A model generated the notes under the pieces. It saw only the letters and a program-made list of their open reading frames with translations. It was not told where the DNA came from and did not search any database. Made by a program: the position numbers and the translations under genes. A stretch of DNA of 33,109 nucleotides from Gammaproteobacteria bacterium (GTDB lineage Bacteria; Pseudomonadota; Gammaproteobacteria; Steroidobacterales; UBA11654). Below, one piece after another: positions 16,253 to 23,862 of this stretch; within the stretch, counting starts at the first letter, position 1, and the number at the start of each line of letters is the position of its first letter. Location of the stretch: assembly GCA_002691465.1 (NCBI GenBank), contig NZHP01000037.1:5031-38139 (forward strand), written 5' to 3'.

Positions 16253-17895
16253 AATCGAAAGACCCCGTATTCTTCAGTGCCCTCTATCGGCTTATTCCCA
16301 GCAACAGAAAGACAGATCCCTAAAACCGTTCTTGTGTCTCGAGGGTCGATGATTCCATCGTCACTGATCAAGCCGGTTGCTTCGACTGCCAATGAACCTT
16401 GGTCTTGAAGTTTTTCAACAGCATCGGCTAGAAGCTTGTCTTGTTTTTCATCGAAGTCCTCGCCTTTTCTCATCGCTCTAGCTCTTCTTACCATCGACAT
16501 CACACCTGCTATTTGCTTCCCTCCCATGACAGCGATCTTTGCCGATGGCCAAAGAAAGGTAAATCGATTGTTAAATGCCCTGCCTGACATTGCATATGTG
16601 CCAGCTCCGTATGAAGCACCCAATATTATGGTGATATGAGGAACGGTTGAGTTAGAAACTGCGTTGATCATTTGAGAGCCCTTTTTTACGATGCCGTCTC
16701 TCTCAAATTCCTTACCAACGAGAAAGCCCGTCACATTTTGCAAAAAGATGATTGGTGTGTTGGTTTTGTTGCAAAGCTGGATAAAGTGCGCTGCTTTTTG
16801 TGCAGAATCTGGGTAAATTGCACCGTTATTGCCAACGATTCCCACTGGGTATCCGTGAACTTCTGCCCAGCCTGTAACAATAGTGGGTCCAAACAATGGT
16901 TTGAATTCTTCAAATCTGGATCCATCGACAAACCTGGCAATCGCCTCCTTGATGTCAAACGGTGTTTTTAAATCTGGGCTGACCAATCCCAATAACTCTT
17001 CAGAATCATAAAGCGGGCATTCAGACTTTGCCTTGGGATCTGATTCGGCTTTTTTCCAATTGAGATGCGAAACAACCTCTCGGCAAATTCGGAGTGCATC
17101 CATTTCATCTTCAGCCAGATAGTCTGATAAGCCTGAAACCTCGGAATGCATTTGTGCGCCTCCCAAAGTTTCATCATCAGATTCTTCCCCGGTTGCCATT
17201 TTTACCAATGGCGGTCCAGCTAAAAAAACTTTCGATTGGTCTTTGATGAAAATGTTGTAATCAGACATGCCGGGTTGATACGCACCGCCAGCTGTCGAAG
17301 AACCAAAAACAACGGCAATTGTTGGTATCCTCATTTTTGAGAGCTCTGTCATTTCATAAAACCACCTGCCTGTTTCAGCAAAGTGGCCTGTTCCAATATT
17401 CCAGGGCTTTTCTTTCGACATCGGATTAATTCTCAGGTCTGCCCCTGCAGACTCCACAAAACTGATGTATGGAATGCCATTGTCTCTCGCAATTTCAATG
17501 CAACGGCCCCATTTTTTTGATGCATAATGCGTCAGAGCTCCAGCAAGAACCGTTGGGTCATTGCCAAAAATAACGCATTCAACACCGCTGATGACTCCAA
17601 TGCCAGCGACGCAGCCTCCTCCAATGGCATAATCGGAGTCGTATGCAGCAAGCGGACTGATTTCTAGGAATGGCGTATCAGGATCAAGAACATTAAAAAT
17701 CCTTTCGCGTATGGACATTTTTCCCTTTTTTGCCAAACGCTCGTGATGATGACTGCCTCCCCCTAACTCAGCCTCATCAAGCAATTGATCGATGTCGTTC
17801 AGCTTACTGATCATCTCGCTTGTATTGATCTCATACTGATCGTTTTGCTTGTCTAGTTTTGAGACAATTTGTCGCTTTATCTTTTTTATTTCCAT
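16249..17895 (-). CDS. Biotin-dependent acyl-CoA carboxylase beta subunit (carboxyltransferase)
   Basis: A 548-residue carboxyltransferase with N- and C-terminal crotonase-like halves. Features are KGKMSIRERIFNVLDPDTPF (about 57-76), SFVESAGADLR (about 145-155), GSSTAGGAYQPGMSDYN (about 199-215), FLAGPPLVKMATGE, and in the second half FLQNVTGFLVGKEFE and LGASYGAGTYAMSGRA. It transfers carboxylate from carboxybiotin to an enoyl-CoA. The QPGMSDY wording differs from VPAMSDE, which I recall for classical methylcrotonyl-CoA carboxylase beta, so a different substrate is possible. It is the first gene of the leftward operon and starts 27-30 nt after a promoter-like sequence containing an inverted repeat. 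No good Shine-Dalgarno is visible before the ATG. Confidence 0.93.
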   Translation of the reverse strand: MEIKKIKRQIVSKLDKQNDQYEINTSEMISKLNDIDQLLDEAELGGGSHHHERLAKKGKMSIRERIFNVLDPDTPFLEISPLAAYDSDYAIGGGCVAGIGVISGVECVIFGNDPTVLAGALTHYASKKWGRCIEIARDNGIPYISFVESAGADLRINPMSKEKPWNIGTGHFAETGRWFYEMTELSKMRIPTIAVVFGSSTAGGAYQPGMSDYNIFIKDQSKVFLAGPPLVKMATGEESDDETLGGAQMHSEVSGLSDYLAEDEMDALRICREVVSHLNWKKAESDPKAKSECPLYDSEELLGLVSPDLKTPFDIKEAIARFVDGSRFEEFKPLFGPTIVTGWAEVHGYPVGIVGNNGAIYPDSAQKAAHFIQLCNKTNTPIIFLQNVTGFLVGKEFERDGIVKKGSQMINAVSNSTVPHITIILGASYGAGTYAMSGRAFNNRFTFLWPSAKIAVMGGKQIAGVMSMVRRARAMRKGEDFDEKQDKLLADAVEKLQDQGSLAVEATGLISDDGIIDPRDTRTVLGICLSVAGNKPIEGTEEYGVFRL

Positions 17896-17909
17896 TTGAT
17901 ATCGCTTAT

Positions 17910-17937
17910 TGGTAATATATTTGATGAAATATTACCA
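17910..17937. promoter_or_regulatory. Inverted repeat, candidate TetR operator of the catabolic divergon
   Basis: Perfect 9-bp arms TGGTAATAT (17910-17918) and ATATTACCA (17929-17937) are separated by 10 bp, between two divergent catabolic operons. One arm overlaps the -10 box of the leftward promoter, so binding would block it. Size and symmetry fit a TetR dimer. The obvious binder is the TetR encoded within the same operon at 13750-14325. Binding is inferred. Confidence 0.6.
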
Positions 17938-17957
17938 GTCATGAATCAGATTATCAA
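17929..17957 (-). promoter_or_regulatory. Candidate promoter of the leftward carboxylase/AtuA operon
   Basis: On the minus strand, TTGATA (17957-17952) is followed after exactly 17 bp by TAATAT (17934-17929). The -35 matches 5/6 and the -10 matches 4/6 of consensus. Transcription would start about 27 nt before the ATG at 17895. The -10 box is embedded in the inverted repeat. Confidence 0.5.
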
Positions 17958-17959
17958 TC

Positions 17960-18760
17960 ATGGAAAAAATAATCTCCTCAATCAGAGATGAAGCTTTAAC
18001 AATTCAGTCATTGCTCTTAAGTCTAAATCAATTGGACTGGAAAGCTGAGACGTTATTTAAAGCTTGGTCGCCAGAAATCATTGTCTCGCATCTGCTCTAC
18101 TTCGATCGAATGACCATCTACTCCTTAAACAACAAAGACACGTTCAATCGGGAGGCTTCTTTTTTATTTCAAGCGTTCTCATCTGAAAAGAATTCTCTGG
18201 AACGAGCAAAACTAGTCAGGGACAGAATGGCCATCAACGATCAAGACTCAATGATTGAAGCATGGATGAAATCGAATCATGAAATGACAAAAATATTTTT
18301 AAGTGTTAATCCTGAACAAAGATGTCAATGGTTTGGTCCTGACATGAGTGCAAGAATGTTTATGATTGCTAGGTACATGGAAACTTGGTCTCATGCACAA
18401 GCGATTTACGATCTGATGGGTCAAAAACGAACTTACACGGACGACATTGAACACATTGTCCAAATTGGGGTAAAGACATTCAAATGGACGTTTAGAAACA
18501 GAAAGCTCGAAGTTCCTGAGATCTTTCCATACATAGAATTGAGATCTCCGAGCGGAGGCAAATGGACATACAACGACCCAAATGATGAAGAATCAATCAA
18601 GGGAAAAGCCAGTGACTTCTGTCATGTTGTAACTCAAAATAGAAATATTAAAGACACAACCCTTGAAGTTAACGGAAAAATATCTGAGCATTGGATGTCT
18701 ATAGCGCAATGCTTTGCAGGTGATCCAGAGAATCCACCAAAAAAAGGCGAGAGAAATTGA
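17960..18760 (+). CDS. TIGR03084-like DinB/MDMPI-family metal-binding protein
   Basis: A 266-residue protein. The N-terminal four-helix DinB-like domain shows a plausible His-Glu-His metal triad: H44 in VSHLLYFDR, and E141 and H145 in RYMETWSHAQ. A smaller C-terminal domain ends in SIAQCFAGDP, wording characteristic of TIGR03084 proteins related to mycothiol-dependent maleylpyruvate isomerases. The biochemical function of TIGR03084 is unknown. A thiol-dependent isomerase or hydrolase activity would be speculation. It is the first gene of the rightward arm of the divergon, and the acyl-CoA dehydrogenase follows 10 bp after its stop, so it probably takes part in the same acyl-CoA pathway. Confidence 0.8.
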   Translation: MEKIISSIRDEALTIQSLLLSLNQLDWKAETLFKAWSPEIIVSHLLYFDRMTIYSLNNKDTFNREASFLFQAFSSEKNSLERAKLVRDRMAINDQDSMIEAWMKSNHEMTKIFLSVNPEQRCQWFGPDMSARMFMIARYMETWSHAQAIYDLMGQKRTYTDDIEHIVQIGVKTFKWTFRNRKLEVPEIFPYIELRSPSGGKWTYNDPNDEESIKGKASDFCHVVTQNRNIKDTTLEVNGKISEHWMSIAQCFAGDPENPPKKGERN

Positions 18761-18770
18761 GGAAATAAAT

Positions 18771-19919
18771 ATGAAATGGACCGATGAACACAAAAGCATC
18801 AGAGAAACAGCTGCTAAGTTTGTAGACAATGAAATTAACCCAAATGTCGATCAATGGGAAGCTGAAGGCATATTCCCTGCGCATGAGTTGTTCAAGAAGT
18901 TGGGCAACCTCGGAATGCTTGGTATCAGCAAACCAGAAAAATACGGCGGTCTAGGACTGGATTATAGTTACTCAATTGTCTTTGCCGAAGAAATGGGCAG
19001 AATAAGGGCTGCTGGCGTCTCAACGGGCATAGGCATACAAACCGATATGTCTACTCCGGCATTGGCAAAATTTGGAAGCGATGAACTTTGCAAAGAATTT
19101 CTTGCGCCAGCAATATCCGGTGACGTTGTTACATCAATCGCAGTAAGTGAGCCTCATGCAGGTTCGGACGTTGCATCAATTAAAACAGAGGCTAAAAAAG
19201 ATGGCGATGACTACGTCATTAATGGCACAAAAATGTGGATTTCAAATTCCATACAAGCGGATTATTTTTGCTTATTGGCAAATACCAGCGATGGTCAAAT
19301 GCATCAGAACAAATCATTAATTATTGTGCCATCCGATACGAAAGGCGTGAGTTTATCGGAGCCACTAAAAAAACTTGGACTGCACTCTTCAGACACTGCA
19401 CAAATATTTTTTGACAATGTCAGAGTTCCACAACGACATCTCATTGGTGAAGAAGGAAAAGGTTTCATGTATCAGATGATGCAATTTCAAGAAGAAAGAT
19501 TGTATGCTGCAGCGGCTGCACTCAAAGGTTATGAAGACATCATTCAAGACACCATTGAGTATACAAAGCAGAGAGAGACATTTGGCAAACCGATCATTGA
19601 TAACCAAGCCGTGCATTTTCGACTTGCTGAACTTCAAACCGAGGTAGAGCTCTTGAGGGCTCTAACCTATTTAGCCGTCGAGGAATACATAGATGGAAAA
19701 GACGTGCTGACCAAAGCCTCAATGGTAAAGCTTAAGTCGGGTCGTCTGGGTCGGGAGTTGACCGATGCGTGCTTACAATACTGGGGTGGAATGGGCTTCA
19801 TGTGGGAAAGTTCTGTTGCTAGAGCTTATCGTGATACCAGGCTTGGATCCATTGGTGGGGGCTCCGATGAGGTAATGCTGGGAATTATTTCCAAGCAAAT
19901 GGGAATGCTTAAGAGGTAA
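18771..19919 (+). CDS. Acyl-CoA dehydrogenase (citronellyl-CoA dehydrogenase/AtuD-like)
   Basis: A 382-residue FAD-dependent dehydrogenase. Motifs are PEKYGGLGLDY (about 55-65), AVSEPHAGSDVASIKT (124-139), NGTKMWISNS (151-160), KQRETFGKPI, and the C-terminal IGGGSDEVMLGIISK. The C-terminal catalytic Glu position is Gly. A QEERL segment puts E242 at the alternative (isovaleryl-type) base position. The GGGSDEVM ending and overall form resemble AtuD-type enzymes acting on 3-methyl-branched acyl-CoAs. Electrons would go to ETF. The ATG at 18771 follows a GAGG ribosome site overlapping the stop of the preceding gene; an earlier in-frame start at 18714 lies inside that gene and is rejected. It converges with a lipoprotein gene across 2 bp. 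Confidence 0.92.
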   Translation: MKWTDEHKSIRETAAKFVDNEINPNVDQWEAEGIFPAHELFKKLGNLGMLGISKPEKYGGLGLDYSYSIVFAEEMGRIRAAGVSTGIGIQTDMSTPALAKFGSDELCKEFLAPAISGDVVTSIAVSEPHAGSDVASIKTEAKKDGDDYVINGTKMWISNSIQADYFCLLANTSDGQMHQNKSLIIVPSDTKGVSLSEPLKKLGLHSSDTAQIFFDNVRVPQRHLIGEEGKGFMYQMMQFQEERLYAAAAALKGYEDIIQDTIEYTKQRETFGKPIIDNQAVHFRLAELQTEVELLRALTYLAVEEYIDGKDVLTKASMVKLKSGRLGRELTDACLQYWGGMGFMWESSVARAYRDTRLGSIGGGSDEVMLGIISKQMGMLKR

Positions 19920-19921
19920 TA

Positions 19922-20461
19922 TCAGTCTGATTGACTGGCTTTTCTTTCAGATCTTCTGTCTCTCATTCTTTGCCACCAAGATTTGTCGTCTTCATCGACT
20001 TCTTCTTTAGACAAGTCTCTTCTGGAAGGCATGCCGTCAGAGAAGTAATTTGGAGATTCCTCCAAACAGATGACTTGTCGACTTGAATCAACATTTTGTG
20101 TAACTTTTGAAATGATCCGATTCTGTGTAGCGATATTGTTTCTGCCTTCAATGGTCTCATCGATCAAATCTAATAGTTCGGATAGATCATCTCCAGAAAT
20201 CTTCTTTATTGGGCTTGTTTCAGGCAATTCCTCCAATATCGGCAAATACTCTTCCCTACTTATAGATTCACCTCCGGATAAGTCAGACATATCAAATGAC
20301 GATCTTTTTTGAATCTCTAGGAGCGCTTGAGGCAATAGGAGCTGAGGAATTGAAACACTTGATTGGTATTCTTGTATTTCCTCACAGGTTTGAACCGATG
20401 ATTCAAAAAACGAACAGGAAGACAAAATAAGGATTGGTATTGTAATCAGTATTAATCTCAT
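19922..20461 (-). CDS. Putative lipoprotein of unknown function
   Basis: A 179-residue protein. Residues 1-15 are hydrophobic and end in the lipobox LSSC, with C16 as the predicted lipidated cysteine. The mature N-terminus has a YQSSVSIPQLLLPQALLE segment, a loose Tyr-Gln/Pro-Leu pattern seen in some short gammaproteobacterial envelope lipoproteins. The C-terminus is very charged (DEDDKSWWQRMRDRRSERKA), possibly a periplasmic binding tail. No domain is recognised. C25 and a later cysteine in QVICLEES might form a disulfide. It is divergent from the peroxiredoxin gene and convergent with the acyl-CoA dehydrogenase. Confidence 0.7.
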   Translation of the reverse strand: MRLILITIPILILSSCSFFESSVQTCEEIQEYQSSVSIPQLLLPQALLEIQKRSSFDMSDLSGGESISREEYLPILEELPETSPIKKISGDDLSELLDLIDETIEGRNNIATQNRIISKVTQNVDSSRQVICLEESPNYFSDGMPSRRDLSKEEVDEDDKSWWQRMRDRRSERKASQSD

Positions 20462-20593
20462 TGTTATGTATTAATAATTTGGAACTTAATCTCTAATCGT
20501 CCGTATATATATCTGTAATCTATAGCTGTTTGACTTATTTGTGAACAAGTATACTAGACTGAGTAATCAAAACACCTAATTAATGAGGAAGAG

Positions 20594-21061
20594 ATGTCAA
20601 AAGTAAAAATAGGTAAAAAAATACCTTCATTTTCAATGATTTTAGATGATGGTTCAGAACTAAAATCGAAAGATTTTAATCGAAAAAATATTGTCATATA
20701 TTTCTATCCTAAAGATAGTACGCCCGGATGCACAAAAGAAGGTGAAGACTTTAGAGACCTTCATGAAGAATTTATCAAAAGCAATGCCCAAATTTACGGC
20801 GTATCAAGAGATTCGGTCGCTTCGCATCAAAAATTTAAGGCAAAATATAAATTCCCGTTTCATCTGATCTCTGATGAAGACGAGTCACTCTGTAAAATCT
20901 TTGATGTGATTAAAGAAAAAAACATGTATGGAAGAAAGTATATGGGAATTGAGCGAAGCACATTTTTGATCAATGATAAGGGTCAGCTCTTAAATGAATG
21001 GAGAAAAGTAAAAGTCAAAGGTCATGCGCAAGAGGTTTTGGATACACTGAGGAATAATTAA
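20594..21061 (+). CDS. bcp: Thiol peroxidase, Bcp/PrxQ-type peroxiredoxin
   Basis: A 155-residue cytoplasmic peroxiredoxin that reduces hydrogen peroxide and organic hydroperoxides. The catalytic segment FYPKDSTPGCTKEGEDFRD holds the peroxidatic C46 within the P-x-x-x-T-x-x-C motif, and GVSRDSVASHQKF is the conserved following strand and helix. The resolving cysteine found five residues later in E. coli Bcp is absent (the position is D/F in CTKEGEDF). The only other Cys, C100, is not at the usual PrxQ alternative site, so a 1-Cys mechanism or a partner thiol is possible. The start is preceded by GAGGAAG. bepA follows 6 bp downstream, so the two probably share a message. Confidence 0.93.
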   Translation: MSKVKIGKKIPSFSMILDDGSELKSKDFNRKNIVIYFYPKDSTPGCTKEGEDFRDLHEEFIKSNAQIYGVSRDSVASHQKFKAKYKFPFHLISDEDESLCKIFDVIKEKNMYGRKYMGIERSTFLINDKGQLLNEWRKVKVKGHAQEVLDTLRNN

Positions 21062-21067
21062 AAAATT

Positions 21068-22528
21068 ATGAAAAAAACAATATCAGTTCTTACTTGCATA
21101 ACCGTTTTGCTCGGGCAAGTGAAGGCGGATATTGAATTACCTGACTTAGGGAGTCCAAGCGATGTTTACTTATCAAAGCTGGATGAACCAGCAATTGGAA
21201 GAGCATATTACAGAAATCTTAGACAACAAGGTCAAGTGGTTGAAGATCCTCTTTTGAATGAATACATTCAAGATCTTGGCAACAAGCTTTCTTCAAAAGT
21301 ACAAGACGGTGATTTTCAATTTAACTATTTTTTTGTGCCTCAGAATTCAATCAATGCCTTTGCGATGCCTGGAGGTTATATTGGAATCCACAATGGTCTC
21401 TGTCTTGCTGCTGACAATGAGAGTCAACTGGCTTCTGTGGTTGCTCACGAGATCAGTCATGTAACTCAAAGACATATATCCAGACAGATTGGTGACCAGG
21501 TTCCAAATTCAATACAAGGCGGTTTAATACTTCTCGGTGCAATATTATTGGGCGCCATGTCGGGAAACAGTGAAATAGTAGAAGCAGGAGCCATGGTCGC
21601 ACCTTCAGTTATGACACAAAACCAAATCGATTTCACAAGAGACATGGAAATTGAAGCAGACGCAATTGGAATAAAAACACTGGGGCTATCGGGATATGAT
21701 CCATATGCCATGTCAGAATTTTTTGAAAAGTTATCTACCGGCTCTGATCCAAGAAATGCTCAATCAATAGAATTTCTCAGAACGCATCCCACATCAGTGA
21801 ATCGTTCTGCTGCCGCTAAAAAACAAGCAAGACGTATGACAGTGGAAAGAAAGGATGAATCACTGGGCTTTGAATTGAGTAAAGCAAGAATCAGGTATCT
21901 TTTCAGCATTACCCCTGAAAAAAGTTATGGATATTTTCTTGAAAAAGCCAATCAAGATGGTCCAAGTGAAAATCTTTCCAATCATCAAATTGGAAATCTC
22001 TACGGATTAGCATTGTCGCTCGTTCAACTTGGCTTGGTCGATGATGCTGAATCTATTATTACTAGGTTCCTTGATGAAAAACATGAATTTGGTCACTTTC
22101 ATATTCTCTATGCTGACCTCATGATAGAAAAAGAGATGCCTGATAGAGCGCTTCAGCATCTCCACAAAAGACTGCTTTTATCACCTAGAAATATTCCACT
22201 TACCATCAAATATGCAGAATTAGAATTGGCCTATGGGGACCCTAAAAAAAGTCATGAGATTCTCTTAGATCTTTTTAATAATAAAGTACCAACTCCTATA
22301 CAAATACGATTGATAGCAAATGCTGCAAATCAAGCTGGTCAGAGAGCTGAGGCTTTCTCATACATGGCAGAGTTCTATTTAAGCATGGGAAATTTCCAAG
22401 AGGCTATTGAACAACTAAAAATTGCACTTACAATGAAGCCCATTACAAATATTCAGAAAGCAAAATACATTGCAAGATTAAATGAAGTTGAAGAATATTT
22501 AGATGAAATAAATAAGAATCGTCGATGA
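21068..22528 (+). CDS. bepA: Periplasmic M48 metalloprotease/chaperone BepA
   Basis: A 486-residue exported protein, almost exactly the length of E. coli BepA (YfgC). Residues 1-20 form a signal peptide. The M48 zinc motif HEISH is at 127-131, with the third ligand in EIEAD (E194). The regulatory His in LRTHP is at 240. The C-terminal half (about 280-480) is made of TPR-like helical repeats (GLALSLVQLGLVDDAESII; EAFSYMAEFYLSMGNFQEAI cut to fit). BepA assists LptD and BAM-dependent outer-membrane protein assembly and degrades stalled precursors. It overlaps mlaA by 4 bp, which groups two outer-membrane quality functions. Confidence 0.93.
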   Translation: MKKTISVLTCITVLLGQVKADIELPDLGSPSDVYLSKLDEPAIGRAYYRNLRQQGQVVEDPLLNEYIQDLGNKLSSKVQDGDFQFNYFFVPQNSINAFAMPGGYIGIHNGLCLAADNESQLASVVAHEISHVTQRHISRQIGDQVPNSIQGGLILLGAILLGAMSGNSEIVEAGAMVAPSVMTQNQIDFTRDMEIEADAIGIKTLGLSGYDPYAMSEFFEKLSTGSDPRNAQSIEFLRTHPTSVNRSAAAKKQARRMTVERKDESLGFELSKARIRYLFSITPEKSYGYFLEKANQDGPSENLSNHQIGNLYGLALSLVQLGLVDDAESIITRFLDEKHEFGHFHILYADLMIEKEMPDRALQHLHKRLLLSPRNIPLTIKYAELELAYGDPKKSHEILLDLFNNKVPTPIQIRLIANAANQAGQRAEAFSYMAEFYLSMGNFQEAIEQLKIALTMKPITNIQKAKYIARLNEVEEYLDEINKNRR

Positions 22529-23253
22529 AAAAACAAATGAAAATACTTCTTTTGCCACTGGTGATAATGGTTGGCGGCTGCTCATATCAGGGTGCATTAG
22601 CGCCTGACGATGCAGATCCATATGAAAAGACAAATCGAGGGATTTTTAGATTTAATGAAGAATTAGATAAGGCGGTACTTGAACCAGTCGCGGATAGTTA
22701 TGATGTAATCATTCCAGAATCATTTCAATCTGGTTTTACAAATATCTTTAATAATGCTGAGTACCCAATTACGATTGCCAACCTACTGCTTCAAGGAAAA
22801 CCATTGGAATCCATAAAAGGTTTACTCAGGTTTACAATTAACAGCACAATTGGACTGCTTGGCATCTTAGATCCTGCTTCTGAAATGGGGATTGAAGCAC
22901 ATAACGAAGATTTTGCACAAACACTTGGGGTTTGGGGAGTCGATCAGGGCTCCTATATTATGACGCCACTCCTGGGACCGTATACTGTTCGCCATGGCTT
23001 TGGAGACCTTGTAGACAACCTCTTTAATCCAATCAGCTATATTGACAACGGGGTTTCTAGATACGGTTTAAAAATCATTGACAAAATTCAGGAGCGATCG
23101 GACTTATCGTCCTTAGAAGATGAGCTTTATGGATCTTATGATCCTTATCAGTATTTAAGAGATTCATACTTACAGAATAGAACCTATAAGATCAATAATG
23201 GTGTCATTGACGACGTGGATGAATTTGATGAAATTGATTTTGAAGACTTCTAA
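22525..23253 (+). CDS. mlaA: MlaA/VacJ outer-membrane lipoprotein, phospholipid transport
   Basis: A 242-residue lipoprotein. The signal peptide ends in the lipobox VGGC, with C19 lipidated. The family pattern is clear: DPYEKTNRGIFRFNEELDKA (about 33-52), PITIANLLLQGKP, FTINSTIGLLGILDPA, FAQTLGVWGVDQGSYIMTPL and LGPYTVRHGFGD. MlaA sits in the outer membrane with porins and removes phospholipids from the outer leaflet, handing them to MlaC. Here mlaC is the next gene, on the opposite strand, with the two stop codons overlapping by 4 bp. The C-terminus is unusually acidic (VDEFDEIDFEDF). Confidence 0.95.
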   Translation: MKKQMKILLLPLVIMVGGCSYQGALAPDDADPYEKTNRGIFRFNEELDKAVLEPVADSYDVIIPESFQSGFTNIFNNAEYPITIANLLLQGKPLESIKGLLRFTINSTIGLLGILDPASEMGIEAHNEDFAQTLGVWGVDQGSYIMTPLLGPYTVRHGFGDLVDNLFNPISYIDNGVSRYGLKIIDKIQERSDLSSLEDELYGSYDPYQYLRDSYLQNRTYKINNGVIDDVDEFDEIDFEDF

Positions 23254-23849
23254 TCTTCCGACTCAAGCCGCTCTATAACAGCATCAATTCCCACCGCAGT
23301 GATTTCGGCATCAAACTGATTCCTATAATTTTTGATATAAGAGACCCCCTCAATACGAACATCGAAAAATCTCCAGCCATCTTTGAATAGGCCAAAACTA
23401 AAATTCATTGGTATGACTTCGCCTTTGTATAGAACTTCGGACTTAACAGTTAATTTTTTTATTTGATCGGTAATTTCAACTATCGGCAAAACCTTGATAT
23501 TGCTGACGTCAAAATTAAGCAATGTCAGCGCATAAGACTTGACCAAAGATTGGTAAAGCCCTTCTGTGAATCTTTCTCTTTGATCAGTGTTTGTTTTCGT
23601 CCAGTGTTTATTAAGTACCAACCTACCTGCATATTGCTTCTGAAAATACGGTGATAATGTTGAATCAATGATCGAATAGAGTTCTTCTTTATCGTTTTCA
23701 AGTCTTCTTTTATTCTCTTGATCACCGAGTTGATTGTTCATACTCTCAATCGAAGATGCAATCATTTCATCAGGCAAGAGTGAGTATTCAGCATGGCTGA
23801 GGATCGGCATTATTAGAAATGCCATTAAAATGACGAACTTTTTAATCAT
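23250..23849 (-). CDS. mlaC: MlaC-like periplasmic phospholipid-binding protein (Ttg2D family)
   Basis: A 199-residue exported protein. Residues 1-19 (MIKKFVILMAFLIMPILSHA) are a signal peptide. The mature part matches the MlaC/Tol-Ttg2D fold: LSPYFQKQYAGRLVLNKHW (about 72-91), QRERFTEGLYQSLVKSYALTL cut at the helix, FSFGLFKDGWRFFDVRIEGVS and SYIKNYRNQFDAEI. It shuttles phospholipids between MlaA and the inner-membrane Mla ABC complex. It stands alone here; no mlaF, mlaE, mlaD or mlaB is in the window. The in-frame extension to 24011 overlaps the aldolase gene and is rejected. It starts 13 bp after the aldolase stop, so it is probably co-transcribed with it. Confidence 0.9.
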   Translation of the reverse strand: MIKKFVILMAFLIMPILSHAEYSLLPDEMIASSIESMNNQLGDQENKRRLENDKEELYSIIDSTLSPYFQKQYAGRLVLNKHWTKTNTDQRERFTEGLYQSLVKSYALTLLNFDVSNIKVLPIVEITDQIKKLTVKSEVLYKGEVIPMNFSFGLFKDGWRFFDVRIEGVSYIKNYRNQFDAEITAVGIDAVIERLESED

Positions 23850-23862
23850 GAACGTATAAGAC

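Noticed and set aside
20530-20555. TTGACT...TATACT as a promoter for the peroxiredoxin gene
   Set aside because: The hexamers are good but only 14 bp apart, too short for normal sigma-70 spacing. TATACT alone might still serve as a -10.
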